A DNA stretch of 35,846 nucleotides, from positions 1 through 35,846 of the forward strand of contig JAFURP010000046.1 of the NCBI GenBank assembly GCA_017471785.1. Reading direction: 5' to 3'. Position numbers and translations under genes: made by a program. The DNA is from Clostridia bacterium (GTDB taxonomy: Bacteria; Bacillota; Clostridia; Christensenellales; Borkfalkiaceae). This document shows positions 17,788-26,011 of this stretch, one piece after another; positions within the stretch are counted from its first letter, which is position 1; each line of letters opens with the position of its first letter. The notes beneath the pieces were generated by a model. The model did no database searches. It was not told where the DNA came from and saw only the letters and a program-made list of their open reading frames with translations.

Positions 17788-18732
17788 ATGGAAGAAAGAA
17801 TTATCGACGACGAATACGGCAGGGGTATCCGTTTGAAAAAGACGAAGGACGGCTACGTGGACGTAACGGACGAGCTTGCGGAGGATGCGGAAACGGTCGA
17901 AAACGAGGAGCTTGAGGGGGACGAGGTCGCCTTTGAATTTCCTATGTTCGACGTGGACGACGAGGACTTGGTGGGGCTGACCCCTAAGGAAGCGATGGAG
18001 CTGAAAAGGCGCAAGGAGGAGGAAGCTGCGGCGCGGCAGGCGGAATACGAGCGGCTGTGCAAGGAGGGCGAAACGCTCTTGGAGTCGGGTAGCTTCAAAT
18101 CCGCGGAGTTAAAATTCGAAAACGCGCTCGCGATCGAGATCGCGGAGGAAAAGACGGAGGCATCCGTCGGTTTTTGGCGCGCCAAGACCTCCGATTTTAC
18201 ACAGCCCGACCTGCTCGTGGAGGAATATTTCGAGGCGGGCGTAGAAAATTTGGAATTCGATCTTGGGTATAAGGCGGTGGACGTCATTCGCGAAAAATAC
18301 GGCGCGGCTTTGGAAAAACGGCGCGCGGAATGGCGCGCGGAGGAAGCCCCTCTTGCCGAGAGCGTGGAGGGGGTACAAGCGGAGCGGCGCGAATATCTCA
18401 AAGGGCGCGTGAAGCGTTCGGCGATCGGTTTTATCGCTTCGGTATTGCCGACGATCGCGCTGATCGTTTTGACGATCGTGTTCGGGCTGAAAAATTTCAC
18501 CACGCGCGAGGGCACGTATATCGTGCCGACCGTCGTTTGCGCGGCGTTGCTCGTCGTAGCGTTTATCCTTGCCGTCGTTTTGACGAACAAGTGGATCAAC
18601 GATCTCCGTTTGCACGCGGCGAACGAACGGCTGTCCTCGACGGAGGAGGGAGAGCGGCTGTTGGAGATCCGCGCGTATTTGGAAATGTACGACGGACTTT
18701 TGGACGTGGGCGAAGCAAACGAAGAGGAATGA
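17788..18732 (+). CDS. Hypothetical protein: acidic N-half with TPR-like helices, two C-terminal membrane helices
   Basis: A 314-residue protein I do not recognise. Residues 1-75 are acidic and probably disordered. Around residues 90-130 CKEGETLLESGSFKSAELKF reads like a tetratricopeptide helix pair. Two hydrophobic helices follow (IGFIASVLPTIALIVLTIVF and VPTVVCAALLVVAFILAVVL) near residues 210-275, then a charged tail. The N-terminus should be cytoplasmic. ATG 17788 has GGGAGAAAG just before it; the frame is open far upstream, but that part overlaps ispE in another frame and is not plausible. It follows ispE closely and ends at a strong terminator. Confidence 0.7.
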   Translation: MEERIIDDEYGRGIRLKKTKDGYVDVTDELAEDAETVENEELEGDEVAFEFPMFDVDDEDLVGLTPKEAMELKRRKEEEAAARQAEYERLCKEGETLLESGSFKSAELKFENALAIEIAEEKTEASVGFWRAKTSDFTQPDLLVEEYFEAGVENLEFDLGYKAVDVIREKYGAALEKRRAEWRAEEAPLAESVEGVQAERREYLKGRVKRSAIGFIASVLPTIALIVLTIVFGLKNFTTREGTYIVPTVVCAALLVVAFILAVVLTNKWINDLRLHAANERLSSTEEGERLLEIRAYLEMYDGLLDVGEANEEE

Positions 18733-18750
18733 CCTCTTAAATAATATGGG

Positions 18751-18790
18751 GCGAGGGACTTGGCGTTTTCAAGTCCCTCGCTTTATTTTT
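18751..18790 (+). terminator. Terminator of the ispE operon
   Basis: Perfect 12-bp stem GCGAGGGACTTG (18751-18762) with CAAGTCCCTCGC (18770-18781), followed by TTTATTTTT. Confidence 0.93.
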
Positions 18791-18835
18791 ACATTATATT
18801 AACATTTTTTATACAACTCGAAAACATTCCTTTGG

Positions 18836-18841
18836 TATAAT
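18836..18841 (+). promoter_or_regulatory. Probable -10 box of the tandem ABC operon
   Basis: TATAAT in a very AT-rich leader, 43 bases before the first ABC gene. The -35 position (near 18813) has only ACAACT, a poor match, so an activator may be needed. Confidence 0.45.
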
Positions 18842-18884
18842 ACCGCCGATAAACTGTGAAAAAAGGCAAAGGAGGCGTGAAGGA

Positions 18885-19787
18885 ATGAACGCTATTGAAA
18901 TCAGAAACTTGTCCAAAAGCTTTCGCGGTATGTACGCGGTCGATCGTTTGCATATGACGGTGCCCGTTGGTGCGATCTACGGCTTTATCGGCGAAAACGG
19001 CAGCGGCAAATCCACGACGGAAAAGCTCATTTGCGGACATCTCGTTCCCGACGAGGGGGAGATCAAGCTGTTCGGCAGGGATTACACGGACGCAGGCGTA
19101 CGGGTGCGCGTGGGCGCGCTGATCGAAAACGCAGGCTGTTTTCCCAATTCGAGCGTGTATCAAAACTTGATGATGCAAGCGATCAATTTGGGTATCGAGG
19201 ATCGTGAAAAAGAGATCGACAGGGTGCTCAAGATCGTAAGAATGGAGGATTCCGCGCATATCAAATTCAAAAGCTGCTCGCTCGGTATGAAACAGCGTAT
19301 CGGTATCGCGATGGCGCTTCTCGGGGATCCCGCCTTATTGATCTTGGACGAGCCGATCAACGGCTTGGATACGGACGGTATGCGGATCATGCGCGAGATC
19401 CTCGTCGATATCACGCAAAAATACGCGACCACCGTGCTCATCTCCTCGCATATCTTGGGCGAGCTGGAAAAGATCGCAACGCATTACGGGATCATTCGGC
19501 AGGGCAAGATGATAGTGGAAATGTCCGCGTCCGAGCTGGAAAACAGAGCGCGCGTTTTCGTATCGTTGAAAACCAAGGATATGCAGGGCGCGAAAAGGGC
19601 GCTTGCGGCGAAATACGGCAACGTCAAGGAGGAGGACGACTATCTTCGCGTTTACGACGTGGACGATACGGAGGAGATCGTCGGTTATTTGATGGAAAAG
19701 GGGTACGTCGTCAGCGAGCTCAAGAAAAATAAGATCGGCTTGGAAGAATATTACGTTGAACTAATGTCAAGTAAGGAGGCGAACTGA
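18885..19787 (+). CDS. ABC transporter ATP-binding protein (BcrA type), copy 1
   Basis: A 300-residue ATPase of the bacitracin/lantibiotic-resistance type, which would power export or extrusion by the adjacent membrane protein. Visible are Walker A GENGSGKST, the signature SLGMKQR (a variant of LSGGQ common in this branch), Walker B LLILDEPINGLD and the switch histidine in ISSHILGELE. The C-terminal about 80 residues (AKYGNVKEEDDYLRVYD, then KIGLEEYYVEL) are the usual accessory domain. GGAGG lies nine bases before the ATG. The permease gene starts one base after the stop. It is a clear paralogue of the gene at 20614: the first 13 residues differ at one position only. Confidence 0.9.
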   Translation: MNAIEIRNLSKSFRGMYAVDRLHMTVPVGAIYGFIGENGSGKSTTEKLICGHLVPDEGEIKLFGRDYTDAGVRVRVGALIENAGCFPNSSVYQNLMMQAINLGIEDREKEIDRVLKIVRMEDSAHIKFKSCSLGMKQRIGIAMALLGDPALLILDEPINGLDTDGMRIMREILVDITQKYATTVLISSHILGELEKIATHYGIIRQGKMIVEMSASELENRARVFVSLKTKDMQGAKRALAAKYGNVKEEDDYLRVYDVDDTEEIVGYLMEKGYVVSELKKNKIGLEEYYVELMSSKEAN

Positions 19788-19788
19788 A

Positions 19789-20598
19789 ATGGCGCGTGAA
19801 TTGAAATTTGAATCCCCCAGCTTCGCGCAAAGGCTCAAGGGTATGCTCGGCGTGGATTTTTACCGACTGTTCCACACCCCCCTGTTTTATATTTTTCTCG
19901 CTATTGCCGCCGTTATTCCGGCAATGATCCTCGGTACGATGGGGAGCGAGGGCGCGGAGCAGCTTTATACGAATACGTGGCATATCATTGCCGCGGAAAC
20001 GCCCCTCTACGTAGTAAACGGTATCTCCGAATACGCCAATATGAATATGGTATTCATTTTCGGCGGTATCATGGTTTCCATATTTATAGGGCACGACTAT
20101 AAGAGCGGCTACGTCAAGCAGTTGTTCACTACGCACGCGAAAAAAGAGGATTATATGATGTCCAAATCGCTCGTCGGCGCGTTCTCGATGGCGTGTATGT
20201 GCGTTACCTATCTGTTCGGCGCGATGCTCGCAGGCTTGCTCGTGCAAACCTCGTTCGAGGTCAACGCCGGCTCGCTGCTGTGCGCCGTTTTGGGTAAAAT
20301 GGTCATGAGCTTGGGTTGGGCGAGCCTGTATACCTTCTTGAATATCATTTTCAGGAAGTATTTCGGCGTTTCCATCGCCTCGTCCTTTTTCTTCGGTACG
20401 GGTATCCTCATTATCGGCGCGGCGGCGATCGTCGGTAATTCTTCCGTGTTGAATATCTTCCTGTACGGCGCGTCCGTTTACGCTTGTCTTTCCGCGAATT
20501 TCGTAACGCTTATCGTATGTATCGCGTGCTCGGCGGCGTGGGCGGCGATCTATAACGTGCTCGGCGCGCGGATCCTTGCCAAGTGCGACGTATATTGA
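19789..20598 (+). CDS. ABC-2 type permease, copy 1
   Basis: A 269-residue membrane protein with about six hydrophobic helices (for example FYIFLAIAAVIPAMILG, MVFIFGGIMVSIFIGHDY and the last FVTLIVCIACSAAWAAIYNVLG). The GHDYKSGYVKQLFTTHAKK segment after helix two is typical of BcrB-like ABC-2 permeases, where a cytoplasmic loop contacts the ATPase. Substrate unknown; peptides or membrane-active antibiotics are usual for this family. It starts directly after ATPase copy 1 and is followed 15 bases later by the second module. Confidence 0.85.
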   Translation: MARELKFESPSFAQRLKGMLGVDFYRLFHTPLFYIFLAIAAVIPAMILGTMGSEGAEQLYTNTWHIIAAETPLYVVNGISEYANMNMVFIFGGIMVSIFIGHDYKSGYVKQLFTTHAKKEDYMMSKSLVGAFSMACMCVTYLFGAMLAGLLVQTSFEVNAGSLLCAVLGKMVMSLGWASLYTFLNIIFRKYFGVSIASSFFFGTGILIIGAAAIVGNSSVLNIFLYGASVYACLSANFVTLIVCIACSAAWAAIYNVLGARILAKCDVY

Positions 20599-20613
20599 TA
20601 GGAGGCGGCTTAT

Positions 20614-21513
20614 ATGAATGCAATAGAGATTAGAAATTTAACGAAAAGCTTTGGGGAAAAGCAAGCGCTCGGCGGTTTGAATATGACGGTGCCCGTCGGC
20701 GCGATCTACGGCTTTATCGGCGAAAACGGCAGCGGTAAATCCACCACCGAGAAGATCGTTTGCGGACTTATTCACGAGAGCGGCGGCTCGGTCACTCTTT
20801 TCGGCAAACCGCATACCGACGGGGACGTAAGGGCAAAGATAGGCGTGCTTATCGAAGCCCCGGGGTGCTTCCCCAATTACAGCGTATGGAATAATATGAA
20901 GCTCCAAGCGGCAAACCTCGGCGTACGAAACGCGGACGAGGAGATCGTCAAGGTGCTCAAATTGGTGCGAATGGAGGGCGCGGCTTCCAACAAATACAAA
21001 AACTGTTCCCTCGGTATGAAACAGCGTATCGGTATCGCTATGGCGTTGTTGGGCGACCCCGAATTGCTGGTATTAGACGAGCCCATCAACGGCTTGGACG
21101 CGGACGGTATGCGGATCATGCGCGAGGTGCTGACCGATCTGGCGAAAAAGGGTCGTACTATCGTGATCTCCTCGCATATCTTGGGCGAGCTGGAAAAGAT
21201 CGCCACCCACTACGGGATCGTGCGCGGCGGCAAAATGCTTTGCGAAATGACCGCGGAGGAGCTGGACGCAAGCTGCCGCACCTACGTTGCGTTGCAAACG
21301 AAGGATATGCCCCGTACCAAAGCGGTCCTCGGGGGTAAATATTCCCGTGTGGAGGAGGACGAAGCGGGGTATCTCCGCGTGTACGATACGACCACGCCCG
21401 AGGAGATCGTGACGCACCTCTATCAAAACGGTATCCTCGTCGGCGAGATCAAGACGGACAAGATCGGGCTGGAGGAATACTATATCGATCTTATGAAGGA
21501 GGGCAAAAGATAA
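20614..21513 (+). CDS. ABC transporter ATP-binding protein (BcrA type), copy 2
   Basis: A 299-residue paralogue of the gene at 18885 with the same order of motifs: GENGSGKST, SLGMKQR, LLVLDEPINGLD and SSHILGELE, and the same C-terminal domain ending KIGLEEYYIDL. GGAGG stands before the ATG. Its stop overlaps the start of the following permease by one base (TAATG). The similarity throughout, with conserved start and end segments, indicates a tandem duplication of the ATPase-permease pair. Differences are concentrated in the middle and the regulatory tail. Confidence 0.9.
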   Translation: MNAIEIRNLTKSFGEKQALGGLNMTVPVGAIYGFIGENGSGKSTTEKIVCGLIHESGGSVTLFGKPHTDGDVRAKIGVLIEAPGCFPNYSVWNNMKLQAANLGVRNADEEIVKVLKLVRMEGAASNKYKNCSLGMKQRIGIAMALLGDPELLVLDEPINGLDADGMRIMREVLTDLAKKGRTIVISSHILGELEKIATHYGIVRGGKMLCEMTAEELDASCRTYVALQTKDMPRTKAVLGGKYSRVEEDEAGYLRVYDTTTPEEIVTHLYQNGILVGEIKTDKIGLEEYYIDLMKEGKR

Positions 21514-22340
21514 TGGAAAAGAAATTGGAAAGCAATACGTTCGGAAAAAGGCTGGGCAGTATGCTGAAGGTGGATTTCAGAAGAATGTTCACCATGCCCC
21601 TCGTTTACATTATCGTAGGCGTTTGTCTTGTGATGCCCGTCGTTATACTCGTTATGACGACGATGATGGACGGAACGGTGTCCGTCGATCCCCAAACGGG
21701 CGCGGAAACGGTGGTCGAGGGCTTTGATAACGTATGGCAGATCATCGGTTCGGTTTCCACGGGCGCGTCTACGAGCGCCGACGCTTCGGCTATGGGCGGA
21801 GGAATGAGCCTTACCTCGATGTGCAATATCAATATGCTGTATTTCGCTATTGCCGTGCTCGTTTGCATATTCGTCGCGGACGATTTCAGGAGCGGATACG
21901 CCAAGAATTTGTTTACCGTCCGTGCGAAAAAAAGCGATTACGTGATCTCCAAAACGCTCGTTTGCTCGGCTGGCGCCGCGCTTATGATCCTTGCCTTTTT
22001 CATCGGATCGTTGCTCGGCGGCGCGATCGCGGGGCTTCCCTTTACGATGGAGGGCTTCGGCGTGGCGGAGCTCGTCGCGTGCGTCCTTGCCAAAACGGTG
22101 CTCGTGACGGTGTTCGTTCCGATCTACCTCGTTATGAGCGTCGTGGCGAAGCAAAGACTGTGGCTTTCCCTTATTTTGTCGTTTATGGTGGGAATGTTCC
22201 TCTTTATGATGATACCTATGCTTACCCCTCTCAACGCTACGGCTATGCACGTTCTCCTGTGCGTTGCGGGCGGCGCGCTGTTCGGCGCGGGGCTTGGCGC
22301 GGTCAGCAATTTGGTGCTGAATAAAACGAGCCTGGTGTGA
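21513..22340 (+). CDS. ABC-2 type permease, copy 2
   Basis: A 275-residue membrane protein with about six helices, paralogous to copy 1: both have a start-proximal GKRL/AQRL..ML.VDFRR segment, and DDFRSGYAKNLFTVRAKK matches the loop of copy 1 in place and pattern. Between helices one and two it carries a longer polar, presumably extracellular loop (roughly residues 50-105, ending in a Gly/Ser/Ala-rich stretch) than copy 1, suggesting a different ligand or partner role. Translation is coupled to ATPase copy 2. A strong terminator follows. Confidence 0.85.
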   Translation: MEKKLESNTFGKRLGSMLKVDFRRMFTMPLVYIIVGVCLVMPVVILVMTTMMDGTVSVDPQTGAETVVEGFDNVWQIIGSVSTGASTSADASAMGGGMSLTSMCNINMLYFAIAVLVCIFVADDFRSGYAKNLFTVRAKKSDYVISKTLVCSAGAALMILAFFIGSLLGGAIAGLPFTMEGFGVAELVACVLAKTVLVTVFVPIYLVMSVVAKQRLWLSLILSFMVGMFLFMMIPMLTPLNATAMHVLLCVAGGALFGAGLGAVSNLVLNKTSLV

Positions 22341-22368
22341 CCCCCTAAAAACGGAATATACGTTTTCG

Positions 22369-22396
22369 ATCCGACGCCTGCGGGCGTCGGATTTTT
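22369..22396 (+). terminator. Terminator of the tandem ABC operon
   Basis: Perfect 10-bp stem ATCCGACGCC (22369-22378) with GGCGTCGGAT (22383-22392), TGCG loop, T run to 22396. Confidence 0.93.
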
Positions 22397-22437
22397 GCGC
22401 CTTGCGCGAGGTTTTTTATATAAGGAAGTAAATTTTG

Positions 22438-22466
22438 TTGCGTTTAGGCGGCGGAAGTGGTATAAT
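22438..22466 (+). promoter_or_regulatory. Promoter very close to the exporter start codon
   Basis: TTGCGT (22438-22443) and exact TATAAT (22461-22466), 17 bp apart. The ATG of the exporter gene is at 22476, only nine bases after the -10 box, so the message should be leaderless or nearly so; no SD sequence is present. Confidence 0.7.
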
Positions 22467-22475
22467 AAAACGGAT

Positions 22476-24227
22476 ATGAAGCAGTTATTTTCCTATTTCA
22501 AACCGTATAAATGGCAAAGCCTGCTCGGCCCTTTGTTCAAGCTGTTGGAGGCGACGTTCGAGCTGCTCGTGCCCTTCGTCGTCGGCTTGATCGTAGACAG
22601 GGGGCTGGGACAAAACGTGGGCGGCGCGTATCCGTACGCCGATAAGGGGTATATCGTCAAAATGTTCTTTATCCTCGTCGCGTTCGGCGTTTTGGGCTTC
22701 GTGTTTGCGGTGGCGGCGCAGTATTTTGCCGCGCGGACGGCTACGGGCGTTTCCGCAGGGATCAGAAAGGATCTTTTCAAAAAGGTACAATCCCTTTCCT
22801 TTAAGGATATCGACCGCTTGGGCGCGTCTACGCTGCTTACCCGTATGACGAGCGACGTGGACAGGTTTCAATCGGGGGTAAATCTTGCGCTTCGGCTTTT
22901 TTTGCGCTCCCCGTTTATCGTGTTCGGCGCAATGATCACGGCTTGTATTATCGACCCCCGTTCGTTCGGGGTGTTCGCCGTGGCGATCGTCGCGCTCGCG
23001 ATCGTCGTATACGCGGTGATGCTCGCGTGTATGCCGCTGTATAAAAAAACGCAGGACAAGCTGGACAAGGTGCTGTTGTCCACGCGTGAAAATTTGACGG
23101 GCGCACGGGTCGTTCGCGCCTTTTGCTTGGAGGACGAGGAACGCGCGATCTTCCACGCGCGCAACGAAGAGCTTACCAAGGGCAAAAAATTCGCGGGCGG
23201 TATCGCCGCTATCACCAATCCGCTTACCTACGTCCTCGTCAACGCGGCGATCGTCGTCTTGCTTTGGACGGGCGCGATTCGCGTGGACGGCGGCAGCCTT
23301 TCGCAAGGAAATATCGTCGCTTTGTATAATTTGATGGGACAAATACTCGTGGAGCTGATCAAGCTCGCCAATTTGATCGTCACCGTTACCAAGGCGGCGG
23401 CGTGCGGCTCGCGTATCTCCACCGTACTTTCTATGCAGCCCTCCCTGCAAACGGTGGCGGATACGGAGGGGAAACAAACGGACGCGTTCGTGGCGTTCGA
23501 GGGGGTCAGCGTGCAATACAACGACGAGGCGGACGCGGCGCTGGAGGATATCCGCTTCACCGTTTCGCGCGGCGAAACGGTGGGGGTCATCGGTGGTACC
23601 GGCTCGGGCAAGACCACCCTCGTCAATCTCATTCCCCATTTTTACGATACCAAAGCGGGTAGAGTATGCGTGGGCGGCAGGGACGTGCGCGAGGAGGGTA
23701 TGCAAAACTACCTGCGCGAGCGGGTCGGCGTAGCCGAGCAAAAGGCGACGTTGTTCAAGGGTACCGTTCGCGAAAACCTGCTTTGGGGCAAGGCGGACGC
23801 GACGGACGAGGAGCTGATGCGCGCGGCGAGGATCGCGCAGGCGGAGGAGTTTATTTTGCAAAAGGGGGGCTTGGACGCCGTCGTGGAGCAGGGGGGCAAG
23901 AATTTTTCGGGCGGTCAAAAGCAACGCCTGATCGTTGCCCGTGCGCTCGTGCGCGACCCCGATATTTTGATCTTGGACGATTCGTCGTCCGCGCTCGATT
24001 ACGCGACGGACGCGGCGCTTCGACGGGAGCTTCGGAAATTGGAAACGACCACCTTTATCGTTTCCCAGCGCGCTTCCTCCGTGATGCACGCGGATAAAAT
24101 TATCGTGTTGGACGACGGCAAAGCGGTGGGCATAGGCACGCACGAGGAATTGATGCGTTCGTGCGAAGTGTATAAAGAAATTTATTTCTCGCAATACGAA
24201 AGCGGGAAGAAAGGGGGTGCGGCGTGA
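22476..24227 (+). CDS. Heterodimeric ABC exporter subunit with degenerate catalytic site
   Basis: A 583-residue half-exporter: membrane domain (about 1-320, start KQLFSYFKPYKW typical of the family) followed by an ATPase domain with Walker A GGTGSGKTT (residues 373-381), a canonical signature FSGGQKQR and Walker B ILILDD. The catalytic Glu after Walker B is Asp502, and the switch His is Gln531 (IVSQR). These two changes are the known mark of the degenerate subunit in asymmetric exporters such as TM287/288, LmrCD and BmrCD. The ATG at 22476 fits the family start and the promoter; longer in-frame reading back to 22395 crosses the promoter and is rejected. It overlaps its partner by four bases (GTGA). 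Substrates are usually drugs or lipids; none can be assigned here. Confidence 0.9.
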   Translation: MKQLFSYFKPYKWQSLLGPLFKLLEATFELLVPFVVGLIVDRGLGQNVGGAYPYADKGYIVKMFFILVAFGVLGFVFAVAAQYFAARTATGVSAGIRKDLFKKVQSLSFKDIDRLGASTLLTRMTSDVDRFQSGVNLALRLFLRSPFIVFGAMITACIIDPRSFGVFAVAIVALAIVVYAVMLACMPLYKKTQDKLDKVLLSTRENLTGARVVRAFCLEDEERAIFHARNEELTKGKKFAGGIAAITNPLTYVLVNAAIVVLLWTGAIRVDGGSLSQGNIVALYNLMGQILVELIKLANLIVTVTKAAACGSRISTVLSMQPSLQTVADTEGKQTDAFVAFEGVSVQYNDEADAALEDIRFTVSRGETVGVIGGTGSGKTTLVNLIPHFYDTKAGRVCVGGRDVREEGMQNYLRERVGVAEQKATLFKGTVRENLLWGKADATDEELMRAARIAQAEEFILQKGGLDAVVEQGGKNFSGGQKQRLIVARALVRDPDILILDDSSSALDYATDAALRRELRKLETTTFIVSQRASSVMHADKIIVLDDGKAVGIGTHEELMRSCEVYKEIYFSQYESGKKGGAA

Positions 24228-25975
24228 GTACTCCCAAGACGAATAAAAACGACAAAGGCGTGTTGAAGCGCGTGCTTAAATACGTGGGGAAATATCCCGT
24301 TTCCCTGATCGGCTCACTCGTTTTTGCTTTGCTTACGGTGGCGGCTACCCTGTATATCCCCGTGTTGTTCGGGGACGCCATCGACTGTATCGTGGGTGAG
24401 GGACGGGTGGATTTCGTCGGCTTGAAAAGCGTGTTCGTTAAGGCGGCGGTCACCGCGCTCGTCGCTGCGCTCGCACAATGGCTGACCAGCCTTTGCAACA
24501 ACCGCATTTCCTGTAACGTGGTGCGCGATCTGCGCGCGGACGCGTTTGAAAAGCTGGGCAAACTGCCTCTGCAATATATCGATACGCACGGACACGGCGA
24601 TACGGTGAGCCGCGTAGTCGCGGACGCCGACCAATTTTCCGACGGGCTGTTGATGGGCTTTACGCAATTTTTTACGGGGATCACGACCATTCTCGGTACG
24701 ATCGCGTTTATGCTGATCACCAACGCGAAGATCGGGCTCGTGGTGGTGCTTCTCACCCCCGCTTCCCTGCTCGTGGCGCGGTTCGTATCCACGCACACGC
24801 ATAAATTTTTCGTTGAGCAAACGGTTACGCGCGGCGAGCAAACGGCGTTCGTCGAGGAGGCGATCTCCGGTTTGAAAACGACGCAGGCGTTCGCGCACGA
24901 AAGGGAGAACGAGAAAAAATTCGAGGAGATGAACGCGCGGCTGGAAAGGGCGTCCTTGAAAGCCACCTTCTATTCCTCCCTGACCAACCCCTCGACCCGC
25001 TTTATCAACAACCTCGTCTACGCGGCGGTGGCGATCATCGGCGCCTTCGACGTGGCGACGGGCGGCGTGTTTACCGTCGGCGGCTTGACCAAATTCCTCT
25101 CGTACGCCAACCAATATACCAAGCCGTTCAACGAGATCTCGGGCGTGATCACCGAGCTGAAAGGCGCGTTTACCTGCGCGGCGCGGATCTTCGAGCTGAT
25201 CGACGAAACGGAGGAGACTTCGGACGAAGAGAACGAAACGCTCGTCGGCGTAGAGGGCAATATTTGCTTGGAAAAAGTTGATTTCTCGTATACGAAGGAG
25301 CGCAAGCTGATCGAGGGACTGTCGTTGACCGTACAACGCGGTCAACGGGTGGCGATCGTCGGTAGGACGGGCTCGGGCAAGACTACGCTCATCAACCTTT
25401 TGATGCGCTTCTACGACGTGGACGGCGGCGCGGTGAGGCTGGAGGGAAGGGATATCCGAACGATCACGCGCAAGTCCTTGCGCGAAAGCTACGGTATGGT
25501 CTTGCAGGATACTTGGCTCAAAAACGGTACGGTGCGCGAAAATATCAAGATGGGTAGACCCTCCGCTTCGGACGAGGAGATGATCGCGGCGGCGAAAGCG
25601 GCGCACGCGCACGGGTTTATCAAGCGTATGGAAAAGGGCTACGACACCGTGCTCGGCGAGAGCGGCGTTTTGTCCGAGGGACAAAAGCAGCTCCTTTGCA
25701 TTACGCGCGTAATGCTCGCGTTGCCTCCCATGCTGATCTTGGACGAAGCGACCTCGTCCATCGATACGCGTACCGAACGCAAGATCGGGGACGCGTTCGA
25801 CGCGTTGATGGAGGGCAGGACCACCTTCATCGTCGCGCACAGGCTTTCCACGATCGTACACGCGGACGTCATCTTGGTTATGGAAAAGGGGCGCGTGGTG
25901 GAGCAGGGCAAGCACGCGGAGCTTTTGCAAAAGGGCGGCGCGTACGCGGCGCTGTATAACGGTCAGTTTGCTTAG
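24224..25975 (+). CDS. Heterodimeric ABC exporter subunit with intact catalytic Glu
   Basis: The partner half-exporter, also 583 residues, starting at GTG within the stop of the previous gene. The ATPase domain has Walker A GRTGSGKTT, Walker B LILDEATSSID with catalytic Glu508, and the switch His539 (IVAHRLST). Its signature is altered to LSEGQ (483-487). Together the two subunits give one full site (Walker A/B of this protein with the SGGQ of the partner) and one degenerate site, exactly the known asymmetry. The membrane domain occupies residues about 15-315. No regulator of the MarR or TetR type is beside it. Confidence 0.92.
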   Translation: MSTPKTNKNDKGVLKRVLKYVGKYPVSLIGSLVFALLTVAATLYIPVLFGDAIDCIVGEGRVDFVGLKSVFVKAAVTALVAALAQWLTSLCNNRISCNVVRDLRADAFEKLGKLPLQYIDTHGHGDTVSRVVADADQFSDGLLMGFTQFFTGITTILGTIAFMLITNAKIGLVVVLLTPASLLVARFVSTHTHKFFVEQTVTRGEQTAFVEEAISGLKTTQAFAHERENEKKFEEMNARLERASLKATFYSSLTNPSTRFINNLVYAAVAIIGAFDVATGGVFTVGGLTKFLSYANQYTKPFNEISGVITELKGAFTCAARIFELIDETEETSDEENETLVGVEGNICLEKVDFSYTKERKLIEGLSLTVQRGQRVAIVGRTGSGKTTLINLLMRFYDVDGGAVRLEGRDIRTITRKSLRESYGMVLQDTWLKNGTVRENIKMGRPSASDEEMIAAAKAAHAHGFIKRMEKGYDTVLGESGVLSEGQKQLLCITRVMLALPPMLILDEATSSIDTRTERKIGDAFDALMEGRTTFIVAHRLSTIVHADVILVMEKGRVVEQGKHAELLQKGGAYAALYNGQFA

Positions 25976-26011
25976 GGCAGGTATGCGTCGAGCGATAGGA
26001 AAAAATTTTTT

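Noticed and set aside
22395..22475. Longer start for the first exporter gene
   Set aside because: The extra residues are encoded by the promoter region just after a terminator and match nothing in the family.
22485..25930. Long - strand open frames opposite the two exporter genes
   Set aside because: Same antisense shadow effect; composition is Arg/His-rich, there is no ribosome site, and they overlap certain genes completely. The same applies to - strand frames opposite uvrB, uvrA, the symporter and IspE.
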